Source: Candidatus Phosphoribacter baldrii (GTDB taxonomy: Bacteria; Actinomycetota; Actinomycetes; Actinomycetales; Dermatophilaceae). From it: a stretch of DNA of 64,000 nt. The translations under genes were made by a program, and so were the position numbers. The DNA lies in assembly GCA_016704565.1 (NCBI GenBank), contig JADIZV010000001.1:992001-1056000 (forward strand), written 5' to 3'. This document shows positions 37,598 through 45,907 of the stretch, piece after piece. How positions within the stretch are numbered: the first letter of the stretch is position 1; each line of letters starts with the position of its first letter. Under the pieces are notes generated by a model. It was not told the origin of the DNA. It saw only the letters and a list, made by a program, of their open reading frames with translations, and searched no databases.

Positions 37598-37616
37598 ACC
37601 GATGCTGTGCATCGGT
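37598..37616. promoter_or_regulatory. Inverted repeat in the flavin/ferric-reductase divergent promoter
   Basis: ACCGATG (37598-37604) and CATCGGT (37610-37616) are perfect 7-base arms 5 bases apart in the 250-base gap between the FMN-binding protein gene and the reductase gene. It is a candidate operator. No matching regulator is identified. Confidence 0.4.
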
Positions 37617-37767
37617 TGTGAACGCCGACTGGCTCACCTGAGAGCCCTCAAGACCGTGCCAACGGGGAACATCGGGCGGGGAACATCGGGCGGGCCAAGC
37701 CACAGTCAGATCGACGTCAAAGACGTCTCACAAGAACCGCACAGACGGGGTCCGGATGGTAGGGGTC

Positions 37768-39216
37768 ATGACCACCTCACTCATCACCACCGACCCGGCC
37801 GGCGCGCCCCGCGGAGCCTTCGATGGGAAGCCGGGCGCACGGCATACCCGATCGGCGCTGTTGCGCCGCTATCAGGGGCAGGCCGCACGCCGCGAGGTGC
37901 GTCGCGACGTCCTCACCGTCGGCGCCTGGTCGCTCGTCGCGACGTCGGTCGCACTGTTCCTCGCCGACCACGGGGCCGCCTACTTCGCCACCCTGGGCGG
38001 TGCGGTGACGGCGCTGGGCATCATCGCCGGGCTCGTCGCAACCGCCGCGATGGTCCTCATGCTCGTGCTCTCTGCGCGGGTGCCGGTCATCGACGCGACG
38101 ATCGGCCAGGACCGGGCGGCGGCGTTGCACTCGAAGCTCGGTCGCGGGATGGTCTTCGGGCTCATCACGCACGGGATCCTGCTCGTCTACGGCTACGCCA
38201 TCTCGGGCAAACTCAACCCGGTCGCGATGTTCACTCAGCTGTGGACCTCGTCGAGCGACTTCGTGTGGGCCTGCGTCGCGTTCCTCATGTTCGCCGTGGT
38301 CGGCATCTCGTCGATGGTGGCCCTGCGCCGGAAGTACCCCTACGAGGTGTGGTTCGGCATCCACCTGACCACGTATGCCGCGATCCTCGCCTCGATCCCG
38401 CACCAGTTCTCGATGAGCGGAATGCTCGCCGAAGGCACCCTGGGCCGGCCGTTCTGGGCCGCGATGTGGCTGGTCACCGGCGGGCTGATGCTCGCCTACC
38501 GGGTGATCCTGCCGATCATGTCCAGCCTGACCCACCGCTTCGCCGTCAGCCGGGTCGTCCCGGTCGGCCCCGATGCGGTGTCGATCGAAGTCACCGGGCG
38601 CAAGATCCGCGAGCTTGAGGCACGAGGCGGGCAGTGGCTCACCTGGCGCTTCCTCACCCCCGAGCTGGCCGGTCAGCCGCACCCGTTCTCGCTGTCTGCC
38701 GCGCCGACCGACTCGACCCTGCGGCTCACCGTCCGCAACCTCGGCGAGGGCACCGCGCGCCTGATGTCTGTGCAGCCCGGCACCAAGGTCGCCATCGAAG
38801 GCCCCTACGGCATGTTCACCGACGCGGCCCGCACGACGGACAAGGTCGTCCTCATCGGTGGCGGGATCGGCATCGCGCCGATCCGGGCCCTGCTGGAGTC
38901 GACCGAGTTTGCGCCCGGCGATGCTGCGGTGATCCTGCGGGCTTCGACTCCGGACGAGCTCTATCTCCTCGACGAGATCGTCGCCTTGTGCGAGGCCAAG
39001 GGCGCCACACTCACCCTGCTCGTCGGCCCTCGGGCGGGCGACTCGTGGGTGCCCACTAGCGACGCCGGGGCGAGTCTCACCGACTTCGTCCCCTGGGCCC
39101 GCGAGGCTGATGTCTACGTCTGTGGCCCGACCCCGTGGATGGAGGCCGTGCTCGCGGACGCCCGGGAGGGCGGCATACCGGAGGGGCAGCTGCACGACGA
39201 GAAGTTCGCTTGGTAG
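37768..39216 (+). CDS. Ferric-reductase-like transmembrane oxidoreductase
   Basis: 482 residues. About six membrane helices occupy residues 45-245 with conserved His positions (LHSKLGRGMVFGLITHG, WFGIHLTTY) fitting a FRD/heme-binding domain. A ferredoxin-reductase-like FAD/NAD(P)H part follows (HPFSLSAAPTDS, VLIGGGIGIAPIRALLES, YVCGPTPWMEAVL). ATG 37768 is preferred over ATG 37756, which leaves almost no leader. It is divergent from the FMN-binding/ApbE pair and may pass electrons to the FMN protein. Confidence 0.85.
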   Translation: MTTSLITTDPAGAPRGAFDGKPGARHTRSALLRRYQGQAARREVRRDVLTVGAWSLVATSVALFLADHGAAYFATLGGAVTALGIIAGLVATAAMVLMLVLSARVPVIDATIGQDRAAALHSKLGRGMVFGLITHGILLVYGYAISGKLNPVAMFTQLWTSSSDFVWACVAFLMFAVVGISSMVALRRKYPYEVWFGIHLTTYAAILASIPHQFSMSGMLAEGTLGRPFWAAMWLVTGGLMLAYRVILPIMSSLTHRFAVSRVVPVGPDAVSIEVTGRKIRELEARGGQWLTWRFLTPELAGQPHPFSLSAAPTDSTLRLTVRNLGEGTARLMSVQPGTKVAIEGPYGMFTDAARTTDKVVLIGGGIGIAPIRALLESTEFAPGDAAVILRASTPDELYLLDEIVALCEAKGATLTLLVGPRAGDSWVPTSDAGASLTDFVPWAREADVYVCGPTPWMEAVLADAREGGIPEGQLHDEKFAW

Positions 39217-39240
39217 CGGCACCCTGCTGCCCACGCGCCT

Positions 39241-39270
39241 GGGGACGATCCGGTATGCCGGGTCGTCCCC
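39241..39270 (+). terminator. Hairpin terminator with the motif in its loop
   Basis: GGGGACGA (39241-39248) and TCGTCCCC (39263-39270) form an 8-bp stem 24 bases after the reductase stop. The loop contains CCGGTATGCCGG, itself able to pair. Confidence 0.65.
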
Positions 39271-39296
39271 TTCCGCTGTGTCCGCTGGAGGACTAT

Positions 39297-39318
39297 AGTC
39301 TGAGCAATCGCTCAGACT
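39297..39318. promoter_or_regulatory. Palindromic operator for the downstream TetR regulator
   Basis: AGTCTGAGC and GCTCAGACT are perfect 9-base arms around AATC, 22 bases before the TetR start. The core TGAGCAATCGCTCA resembles common TetR-family operators, and an AT-rich TATAGT at 39294 could be a -10 element it blocks. Confidence 0.7.
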
Positions 39319-39339
39319 GCGCGGATCAAGGGGGAGACC

Positions 39340-40071
39340 ATGGCGAAGGCCGGACCCGGGCCGCGGATGGGTGATGCGGCGGTCGAGGACGGAACTGGCT
39401 CGCGCAGTCGGCTCACGCGCGAGCAAATCGTCGAGGCGGCGCGAGCCACGTTGGTCGAGGTCGGCTTCGCGCAGACCAGCGCGCGGGCCATCGCGGCGCG
39501 GGCTGGTGTCAGCCAGGCGGCGGTGTTCTACCAGTTCGGCAGCGTTCCCGACGTGCTCCTCGCGGTCCTGGACGCCGTGAGCGAGCGGAGGCGGGCGGCA
39601 TACAGCGCCTTGGTCGCAGACGCGGGGACCCTCACCGAGCTGGTCAACTCCGCCCGGAGCATGTATGCCGCCGACCTCGCCTCAGGCGACGTGCGGGTGC
39701 TCGTCGAGCTCATCGCGGGCTCGCGGACGGTGCCGGGGATGTCGGAGGCCGTGGCCGAGCGGCTGGCTCCCTGGCAGGAGCTCGCCGCGACCAGCCTGCG
39801 GTCGGTAGCGCCGCCGATGGCCTCGGCGCTCGTTGACATCGAGGGCGTGGCTCGGGCGATCGTTGCCGGGTTCCTCGGGTTGGAGTTGTTGGCGATGCTC
39901 GACGGGGACGGGGACGGGGCCGGGGCCGGGGACGGGGCGGGGGCGGGCTCGCGTGGGCTGGCCCTGTTCGACCAGGCGGCGGGGATGGCCCGGCTGCTCG
40001 ACTCCTTCGGCGCGGGGCCCCCTGGTGCGGCGACGCCGGGTGCAACGACGCTTGGGGTGGTGCGGCCATGA
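39340..40071 (+). CDS. TetR-family regulator
   Basis: 243 residues. The DNA-binding part is LTREQIVEAARATLVEVGF, SARAIAARAGVSQAAVFYQFGS. The C-terminal domain holds an Asp/Gly/Ala repeat (DGDGDGAGAGDGAGAGSRG) around residue 190 that interrupts a helix. A palindrome sits just upstream, fitting autoregulation. The ATG of the next gene overlaps its stop (ATGA), so they are coupled. Confidence 0.86.
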   Translation: MAKAGPGPRMGDAAVEDGTGSRSRLTREQIVEAARATLVEVGFAQTSARAIAARAGVSQAAVFYQFGSVPDVLLAVLDAVSERRRAAYSALVADAGTLTELVNSARSMYAADLASGDVRVLVELIAGSRTVPGMSEAVAERLAPWQELAATSLRSVAPPMASALVDIEGVARAIVAGFLGLELLAMLDGDGDGAGAGDGAGAGSRGLALFDQAAGMARLLDSFGAGPPGAATPGATTLGVVRP

Positions 40072-40535
40072 CGGACACGGGCAAGCGGGGCTGGGGCTGG
40101 TTCTGGGCGTTCGCGGGGGTCGGTGCGGCGGGGGCGGTGGCGGTGCTGGGGATGCTGACGATCGGTGCATTCGTGCTCTTTCCCACGCTCGTGGTGTTCA
40201 TCCTCCTGGTGATCCGCGGCGGGGGCGGGCGCCCGATGTGGGGGCTGGTCACAGGAGCTGGCGTCACCCTCATCGTCATCGGGCTCAATTGGCACACCTC
40301 ACCGGCGGTGTGTGAAGGGACGGCGCAAGCGGGTGTCGCGGTGGCAGAGGGGTCGGAGTGGTCGCCGGACGTGGTCACCTCGGCCCCGGGTCTTCCCGAG
40401 GTCCCGTCGGTCACCGGGTGTGAGAGCACGTGGGACCCGTGGCCGATGGGCTTGCCGGGTGGCGTGCTCATGATCGCGGGGCTGGTCGCCTATGTCCTGG
40501 CGTCTCGGGCGGTGGCTCGACCGGGTAGCAGCTAG
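40068..40535 (+). CDS. Small multi-pass membrane protein coupled to the TetR gene
   Basis: 155 residues with four hydrophobic segments (around 10-35, 36-50, 60-75 and 128-148) and an extracellular loop with two Cys (CEGTAQAGV, TGCESTWDPW). I do not recognise the family. Translational overlap with the TetR gene suggests it is the regulated partner. Confidence 0.7.
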   Translation: MTDTGKRGWGWFWAFAGVGAAGAVAVLGMLTIGAFVLFPTLVVFILLVIRGGGGRPMWGLVTGAGVTLIVIGLNWHTSPAVCEGTAQAGVAVAEGSEWSPDVVTSAPGLPEVPSVTGCESTWDPWPMGLPGGVLMIAGLVAYVLASRAVARPGSS

Positions 40536-40614
40536 GCGCGCCGAAGACGCGGCAAACGGGACGCGGGACTGGGGACCCTTCTGGTCGCGAAGGGGCTCGT
40601 GCTCTACTGGCAAG

Positions 40615-41622
40615 GTGGACGCGGCGACGACGCAGGTTCAGGTGCTTCGTGGGCGGCAGGTGCCGTTGGGCGGCATACGGGCGATGTATGTCCGGCGCAC
40701 CCTGCCGCACCGGAACCGGTCGTTCGTGGGCGCGTGGTGCTTCGTCGACCACTATGGGCCGGACGAGATCGACCCGCAGACCGACCCGGAGACCGGCGGT
40801 GGGATGGACCTCCCACCCCACCCGCACACCGGGCTGCAGACCGTGTCGTGGCTCTTCGAGGGCGAGCTGGAGCACCGCGACTCCGGGGGCGCGGCCGGGC
40901 TGATCCGCCCGGGCGAGGTCAACCTGATGACCTCAGGCGCGGGCATCGCCCACTCGGAGGTGACAACGTCGGGCACGACCCGGCTGCACGGCGTGCAGCT
41001 GTGGGTGGCGCTGCCGGACTCGGCGCGGGCGACCCGTCGAGACTTCCAGCACCATGCCCCGGCCGAGATCGAGCTGCGGGGTGTCGGGTCGGCGCGGGTG
41101 TTCGTCGGGGAGCTCGCCGGCATCGATCGGTCGCCGGTTCGGACGTTCACGCCCTTGCTGGGCGCGGAGGTGACCTTGCACCCGGGGGCGGCGGTCGCGC
41201 TCGCGGTGGACACGGCATACGAGCATGGGGTCCTGCTCGACACGGGCGAGGTGAGCGTCGAGGACGTCCCGATCGCGCCAGGTGACCTCGCGTGCGTCGA
41301 CGCGGGGCCGGAGCGGTTGCGGCTGCGCGCCGGGGCTGCGGGGGCTCGGCTGCTGCTGCTCGGCGGCGAGCCGTTCGAGGAGGAGATCGTCATGTGGTGG
41401 AACTTCGTGGGGCGCAGCCACGACGAGATCGTCGCCTACCGACAGGGGTGGGAGGCGGGCTCGATCCGCTTCGGGACCGTCAAGGGGTATGCCGGTCCGG
41501 TCGCTCGGATCCCCGCGCCGCCGTTGCCCGCAGTGCGGCTTCGTCCACGGGGGCGCCGGGGTCCGGCAGGGGCGGATGGTCCGGTCGTGACGGACGAGGT
41601 CGCCGCGGTCGCCGAAGCGTAG
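40615..41622 (+). CDS. Pirin family protein
   Basis: 335 residues of the bicupin pirins. GIRAMYVRRTLPHRNRSFVG, GAWCFVDHYGPD, the metal region PHPHTGLQTVSWLFEG and MTSGAGIAHSE are family hallmarks. Some pirins are quercetinases or redox regulators; the role is unclear. GTG 40615 is chosen because the upstream frame runs through the preceding gene; no strong ribosome site is visible. Confidence 0.85.
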   Translation: MDAATTQVQVLRGRQVPLGGIRAMYVRRTLPHRNRSFVGAWCFVDHYGPDEIDPQTDPETGGGMDLPPHPHTGLQTVSWLFEGELEHRDSGGAAGLIRPGEVNLMTSGAGIAHSEVTTSGTTRLHGVQLWVALPDSARATRRDFQHHAPAEIELRGVGSARVFVGELAGIDRSPVRTFTPLLGAEVTLHPGAAVALAVDTAYEHGVLLDTGEVSVEDVPIAPGDLACVDAGPERLRLRAGAAGARLLLLGGEPFEEEIVMWWNFVGRSHDEIVAYRQGWEAGSIRFGTVKGYAGPVARIPAPPLPAVRLRPRGRRGPAGADGPVVTDEVAAVAEA

Positions 41623-41625
41623 GCG

Positions 41626-42039
41626 TCAGGTCGAGTCGCCGTCCGCGGTCGACGGGTTGGCTGCTGGGATGCCGGCTGCGGCCGCCGCGGCCAGCTGACG
41701 TTCGTCGAAGCTGACGAAGTCGTCGGCGCCCAGGTCAAGGGCGGACGCGACGTGCAGCGCGTCGAGACTGCGGACGCTGCCGGGAAGCAGCCCGGCCGCG
41801 CGGTAGGTCGCCGCGTCGGGCAGGGTCAAGGCGAGCACGGACAGGACCGCGGTGACGTCGGTCGGCGCGGCACTCACGCGGGCGGCGAGCTGGTGCAGCT
41901 CGGTGACCAGCAGATGCGAGGACGCGAACGTCTCGCCCGCGGCAAGTCGCTCGTCGACGTATGCCGCGAGCGCGCCGGACTCGGGCTCGTCGACGAGCAG
42001 CTTGGCCCAGGCAGAGGCGTCGACATAGTGGATCGTCAC
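41626..42039 (-). CDS. PIN-domain toxin (VapC family)
   Basis: 137 residues. The N-terminal IHYVDASAWAKLLVDEPES carries the first catalytic Asp, LDALHVASALDLGADDFVSFD the others. VapC toxins are Mg-dependent RNases, often cutting tRNA or rRNA. GTG 42039 overlaps the antitoxin stop (GTGA), the usual order. The tail is Ala-rich and odd. Confidence 0.86.
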   Translation of the reverse strand: MTIHYVDASAWAKLLVDEPESGALAAYVDERLAAGETFASSHLLVTELHQLAARVSAAPTDVTAVLSVLALTLPDAATYRAAGLLPGSVRSLDALHVASALDLGADDFVSFDERQLAAAAAAGIPAANPSTADGDST

Positions 42040-42296
42040 CGGTCGCCCTTGAGCTCGGCCAGCAGGTCGGCGGTCGGGGTGGTCGAGCGCACCCGGGCGA
42101 TCCGAGGCAGGCGGGTCGCGGTCGGGTGGGTGACGAGCTGCGCGGCCAGGCGCCGCTCCAGTGGCGAGGTCTGCGGCGGGACCAGCATCGCGACGACCCG
42201 ACCGTTGTTGGTGACCTCGAACGACTCGCCGGCGGCGGCGCGACGCAGCAAGTCGGCGCTGTTGTTGCGTAGTTCGCGGTGGGCGACGGTGGTCAT
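42036..42296 (-). CDS. Phd/YefM-type antitoxin
   Basis: 86 residues. TTVAHRELRNNSADLLRRAAAGESFEVTNNGRVVAML is the Phd-type DNA-binding N-terminus; the C-terminal part neutralises the toxin. A perfect palindrome lies 9 bases upstream of the start, consistent with autoregulation of the pair. Confidence 0.87.
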   Translation of the reverse strand: MTTVAHRELRNNSADLLRRAAAGESFEVTNNGRVVAMLVPPQTSPLERRLAAQLVTHPTATRLPRIARVRSTTPTADLLAELKGDR

Positions 42297-42305
42297 CGTC
42301 AAAGT

Positions 42306-42320
42306 GTAGCAATGTGCTAC
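42306..42320. promoter_or_regulatory. Antitoxin operator palindrome
   Basis: GTAGCA and TGCTAC flank ATG in a perfect 6-base inverted repeat just upstream of the Phd-type antitoxin, where this family binds. It is likely to overlap the promoter. Confidence 0.6.
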
Positions 42321-42444
42321 GCCCGTTTGGTCGGATGCGCCGTCGGATGCGCCGTCGGATGCGTCGTTGAGCGCGGTCGGTGGGCGGACGGCATACGGGA
42401 TGGGGGGTGGCGGCAGACCGGGGAAGGGGAGGGGCGAGGATGGG

Positions 42445-43083
42445 ATGGTGAGCACCGGCGCTATCCCTCCGCAACATCCACCGTGGGGGACGCAGGTCCC
42501 GTTGTCGTGGGTGACCGAGGGCGACCCGGAGTATGCCGCCCTCCTCACCGAACTGCGTGGCTTCCTCGACGACGTCGCGTCGGCGCGGCCGGCGCCGGAA
42601 GACTCGGCGGCGCTGGCGCAAACGCTGCGCGAGTGGCGGACGACGTTGCGTGAGACGGCAACTGGCGAGCACGGGCAGGTCTTCGGGCGTCGGCCCGACC
42701 TGCCGAGCCGGGGGAGCACGATGCTGCCGGACTACGTCGTGCACGACGTGGGCGAGGAGACGATCGAGGCCGATGTGCGGTTCGGGCGCTACTACCTCGG
42801 CGGTGGCGAGGCGGTCCACGGCGGGGCGATCCCGCTGGTCTTCGACGAATTGCTGGGCACGCTAGTCAATTTCGGGACGCGACCGCCGTCGCGGACGGTG
42901 CGGATCACGGTCAACTTCCGGGCGCTCACGCCGCTGGACCGGCAGTTGCGGATGACCGGCCGGATCGAGCGGGTCGAGGGCCGCAAGACCTATGTCAGCG
43001 CGCAGCTCATCGACGGCCAGACGGTGTGCGCTGATGCCGAGGCGTTGTTCCTCGCCCTCGACCTGCGCGGGCTGCTGACCTAG
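42445..43083 (+). CDS. PaaI-like hot-dog thioesterase
   Basis: 212 residues. The catalytic region of the hot-dog fold is YYLGGGEAVHGGAIPLVFDELLG, and RTVRITVNFRALTPLDRQLRM completes it. It probably hydrolyses acyl-CoA or acyl-ACP thioesters. ATG 42445 is behind a purine-rich site (GGGGAGG); the longer frame to 42367 carries motif-derived sequence (GGRTAYGMGGG) and is not supported. Confidence 0.83.
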   Translation: MVSTGAIPPQHPPWGTQVPLSWVTEGDPEYAALLTELRGFLDDVASARPAPEDSAALAQTLREWRTTLRETATGEHGQVFGRRPDLPSRGSTMLPDYVVHDVGEETIEADVRFGRYYLGGGEAVHGGAIPLVFDELLGTLVNFGTRPPSRTVRITVNFRALTPLDRQLRMTGRIERVEGRKTYVSAQLIDGQTVCADAEALFLALDLRGLLT

Positions 43084-43107
43084 GTCTGTATGCCGTCCGG
43101 CGGCCGG

Positions 43108-43728
43108 TCAGCGCGCCTCGCGCGCCTCAAGCAGGTCGATGACCTGGCGGAAAACCGCGAGCTGGTGGGCTGTGACGGCCGGGCCCCACATGTTCTCGGT
43201 GGTGAAGACCAGGGCGCCGTAGCTGAGGCGCAGCGACGACCGGTCACGGTTCAGATTGCTGCGGGTGTGGCTGGAGGTAGGCCAGTGCTCGAGTTGCCCG
43301 AGAACTTCAGGCGTCAGCACCCCATCCGGGTCGTCGAGCTCCAACGACGCACCGGGGGCCGGGCCGTCGCTCGCCTCACCGCCGCTGGACGAGCTGCCCC
43401 GTCCACGTCCACGCCACCAGGTCCGCGCCGCCGACACCACGGCGAAGACCACGTCGAGCTCGGTGCCGGTCGTCCTAGGCGCCCGGTCCCCGGAGCCGAC
43501 CGAGAGCGACCCCGGGAACGGCGTTTCACAGCGCAGCACACTCGTCGCTGGATAGTCCGTGTCCAGGTGGCCATCCATGGTGAGCTGCCAGGGCAGCTGC
43601 CGGTAGGCCCCGGCCACGACCGCTCGGTAATCGTTGCCGTCCCATCGGCCCTCGACCTGTGCGTGGTGGGCCTGGGCGAGCGCAGGTAGCCAGGCGGTGG
43701 GCAGCTGCGCCTCTCGGTCGATCGCCAT
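43108..43728 (-). CDS. Conserved hypothetical protein, 206 aa
   Basis: Not recognised. An N-terminal segment has GRWDGNDYRAVVAGAY, a middle AVVSAARTWWRGRGR is followed by a Gly/Ser-rich low-complexity part, and the tail is FTTENMWGPAVTAHQLAVFR. ATG 43728 (AIDREAQLPTAWLPA) is the first reasonable start; MG at 43734 is possible. It borders the toxin-antitoxin island on the left. Confidence 0.6.
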   Translation of the reverse strand: MAIDREAQLPTAWLPALAQAHHAQVEGRWDGNDYRAVVAGAYRQLPWQLTMDGHLDTDYPATSVLRCETPFPGSLSVGSGDRAPRTTGTELDVVFAVVSAARTWWRGRGRGSSSSGGEASDGPAPGASLELDDPDGVLTPEVLGQLEHWPTSSHTRSNLNRDRSSLRLSYGALVFTTENMWGPAVTAHQLAVFRQVIDLLEAREAR

Positions 43729-43820
43729 GCCCATACCGTATGCAGTCGTCCGCGGCGGTGTCCCGCAAATTGGCAGGAGCGTGCGCCGACCGGGTCGCGC
43801 GGCTCGGCGGATCGGGCTTT

Positions 43821-44106
43821 CTCGAGCCTTGCGCGCGGGGTCTATCAATCGACCGAGATGACGGCGAGGTGTTCGGACGTCGCGCCCGGCACTGCGCTCA
43901 TGGGGACCGACCGGTCCAGGGTGACGAACTGCCCGCCATGGTGGACAGCAAGGGCGAGCAGGTAGGCGTCGGTGATCTGGCGGTGTCCGATGAGGGCATC
44001 TGACTCGACGACGGACGGGTCGGTCATCGCTATGTCGCACGGCCAGAACTCGTGGTCTCCGGCCTTGATTGATGTCCTCAGCAGGTCGACGGCCGTTGCG
44101 ACGGAC
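43821..44106. repeat. 286-bp direct repeat, copy A (vapC fragment)
   Basis: By eye this segment matches 46434-46719 at constant offset 2613 with six differences. Copy A holds only the 3' part of vapC. The pair brackets about 2.3 kb of toxin-antitoxin and unknown genes. Confidence 0.92.
43845..44106 (-). pseudogene. Truncated PIN-domain toxin gene
   Basis: This encodes the C-terminal half of the VapC encoded at 46458-46898, with two substitutions. The N-terminal half, including the first catalytic Asp, is absent because the repeat ends at 44106. Without the N-terminus it is unlikely to be a toxin. It has no antitoxin of its own. Confidence 0.8.
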
Positions 44107-44204
44107 TTGGCCCTCCAGGGGACTCCTCAGCGGTCTGCGCCATCCGTACCTCCAAGTCCGTGGCTCGTGCTTCATTCACAAGTCCGTGTCCTTGTTTCGG
44201 CGGC

Positions 44205-44609
44205 TCACACCACATGGCACCGGAAGCCCGGACCCACCGCAGCGGCCAACTTCGCGTCCCGCGTCCAGAGGGGGACGTCCAGCGCTCCGGCCAGGACGGC
44301 ATACGCCGCGTCGTATGCCGTGAGGTTCGCGCGCATCCCCCACGCCGCGCGGGCCTGCTCGGCTCCGAGCGACACCTTGACGATCGGCAGGTCGAGGTAG
44401 TCGCCGAGCGCCTCGGTGGCCCGGTGGCTGCTGAGGCGCCCGCCCAACGTCAGGCCACGCAAGGCGCTGAGCACTTCGTAGTCCAGTAACGCGGGGGCAA
44501 AGAGGGTGAGCCCGGAAAGGTCACGGCGAAGGTCTCCCAGCTCGGCCATGACCAAGGCGTCGACGATGACCGAGCAGTCGACGACGATCAGCGGTTCATC
44601 GCCCGTCAC
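44205..44609 (-). CDS. PIN-domain toxin (FitB/VapC-like)
   Basis: 134 residues. IVVDCSVIVDALV gives the N-terminal Asp, and the later acidic residues lie in LTAYDAAYAVLAGALDVPLWTRDAKLAAAV. It belongs to the VapC superfamily of RNase toxins. GTG 44609 overlaps the antitoxin reading frame by 14 bases. Confidence 0.86.
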   Translation of the reverse strand: MTGDEPLIVVDCSVIVDALVMAELGDLRRDLSGLTLFAPALLDYEVLSALRGLTLGGRLSSHRATEALGDYLDLPIVKVSLGAEQARAAWGMRANLTAYDAAYAVLAGALDVPLWTRDAKLAAAVGPGFRCHVV

Positions 44610-44826
44610 GGTCGGCCCGGATCAGCTCGACGCTGGACACCGTCGACGACTCGGCACGCAGGTCCACCCGGGCCAAGACATCGGCGAGGTCAGGTCGGCT
44701 CACCTCCCGTTCGAGCAGATCGCGCAGGTATGCCGTGAGGCTCTGCCCCCGGCGCGCGGCCCGGACCCGGAGTTCGTCCCGGGTCCGCGGGGTCACCCCA
44801 CGGATCTGCACCAGAACAGATGTCAT
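44596..44826 (-). CDS. RHH-type antitoxin (FitA/VapB-like)
   Basis: 76 residues. SVLVQIRGVTPRTRDELRVRA is a ribbon-helix-helix (Arc-like) N-terminus, and LTAYLRDLLEREVSRPDLADVL the C-terminal helix that meets the toxin. The start at 44826 follows a direct ATGCATCCA repeat (44824-44843) that may be an operator. Confidence 0.82.
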   Translation of the reverse strand: MTSVLVQIRGVTPRTRDELRVRAARRGQSLTAYLRDLLEREVSRPDLADVLARVDLRAESSTVSSVELIRADRDGR

Positions 44827-45019
44827 GCATCCAGTATGCATCCACGTGATGTCCCGCCGGGCCGGGGGAGTCCTGTCGGTGGCATGGAGTCCGCATGGGA
44901 CACGGGAGGTGTTGTAGCGAGCCGGTTACCCCACTCGCTGTGAGGGACCGATGGCCCAGTGGAACGTGTCCTCGCCCACGCGGTCGAAGTACCAGCCTTC
45001 GAGCAGCAGGTCGTCCGTG

Positions 45020-45907
45020 TCATCGGTCCTTGACGAAGTCCCGCGCATGCGCATAGACGGGAATCAGATTCACCACCCAGTCAACAGTCGGGTCCTCTGC
45101 CTGGATGAGGTCTATGGCTTTCACCGCTTCGCGCATCGTCGTGAACGCTCCAAACTGGACGACACCAGCTGCTCTGTCTGCTTGGACCACATACGCGACC
45201 GCCGGCGCCTTGCCTCTTGACGCGGGGGTGTCTGCAGTCTCACCGCCCCCCACCTCGGGGGATGAAGGTAGGAGATCGAGGAGGTCGCGAAGCCGACCGA
45301 TCTCATCGGCCATGGCTGGAATGTCATGGCGCGCGTGAGCAATGAAGTCCAGGTCAGCGCCTCGATCATCTTCAGCTGGGGGTGGGTCCCAGGTGACGTA
45401 AAGGTCAGGCCCGCGGTCCTCGTCGGGTCCGGTCATGATGAAGCGCTCCCCGGCGGGATGATCGCGTCCCTCGATCACTGACCGCCACGGACCGGGTGTC
45501 GCCGCGCGATGGCGGTTGACGATCTCGGCGACGTGTTGTGCTGACAGAGGCGGATGGCGATGGGCGCCCGAGTCTTCGACGTGCTCAACCGTGAAGATGG
45601 CGACAGCGTCTGGGCCTTCGGTGATGAAGATGCACGAGCCCCGGCCGACCGCAGGGTGCGAGTCTGCAAGCCACCTGAGTTTCGCGTGGGACTGCCACGC
45701 GTTGCGCACCGAGACGTCGATGACCACCGAAGCGAGGGTGTCTTCACGGCGATGAGGCGGCACGTATGCCGTTGCGAAGTAGTAGGTGTCCCAAGGAGTT
45801 GGCGGGGGGCCACTTCGCCGGCCCCCTTGCTCTGGCGTCAACCAGATGATCGTCCCCCAGACGGGGAACGTCGGCAGCGAGCCGGCGAGGCCGCTTGGAT
45901 CAGGCAT
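45020..45907 (-). CDS. Hypothetical protein, 295 aa, accessory island
   Basis: Not recognised. It starts PDPSGLAGSLPTFPVWGTIIWLTP, has the sequence RHRAATPGPWRS at about residue 132 (a pattern seen in some phage and immunity-type proteins) and ends with a basic-acidic helical tail (YVVQADRAAGVVQFG). Ordinary coding bias is present. It overlaps the next gene by 8 bases. A role as an immunity or accessory gene is inference from location only. Confidence 0.55.
   Translation of the reverse strand: MPDPSGLAGSLPTFPVWGTIIWLTPEQGGRRSGPPPTPWDTYYFATAYVPPHRREDTLASVVIDVSVRNAWQSHAKLRWLADSHPAVGRGSCIFITEGPDAVAIFTVEHVEDSGAHRHPPLSAQHVAEIVNRHRAATPGPWRSVIEGRDHPAGERFIMTGPDEDRGPDLYVTWDPPPAEDDRGADLDFIAHARHDIPAMADEIGRLRDLLDLLPSSPEVGGGETADTPASRGKAPAVAYVVQADRAAGVVQFGAFTTMREAVKAIDLIQAEDPTVDWVVNLIPVYAHARDFVKDR

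Noticed and set aside
37777..39426. 549-codon minus-strand open frame
   Set aside because: It is antisense to the ferric-reductase-like gene, charged and repetitive, with no domain.
43845..44027. Short toxin gene as functional
   Set aside because: It lacks the N-terminal half and first catalytic Asp, and is a 98% copy of the 3' part of the gene at 46458.
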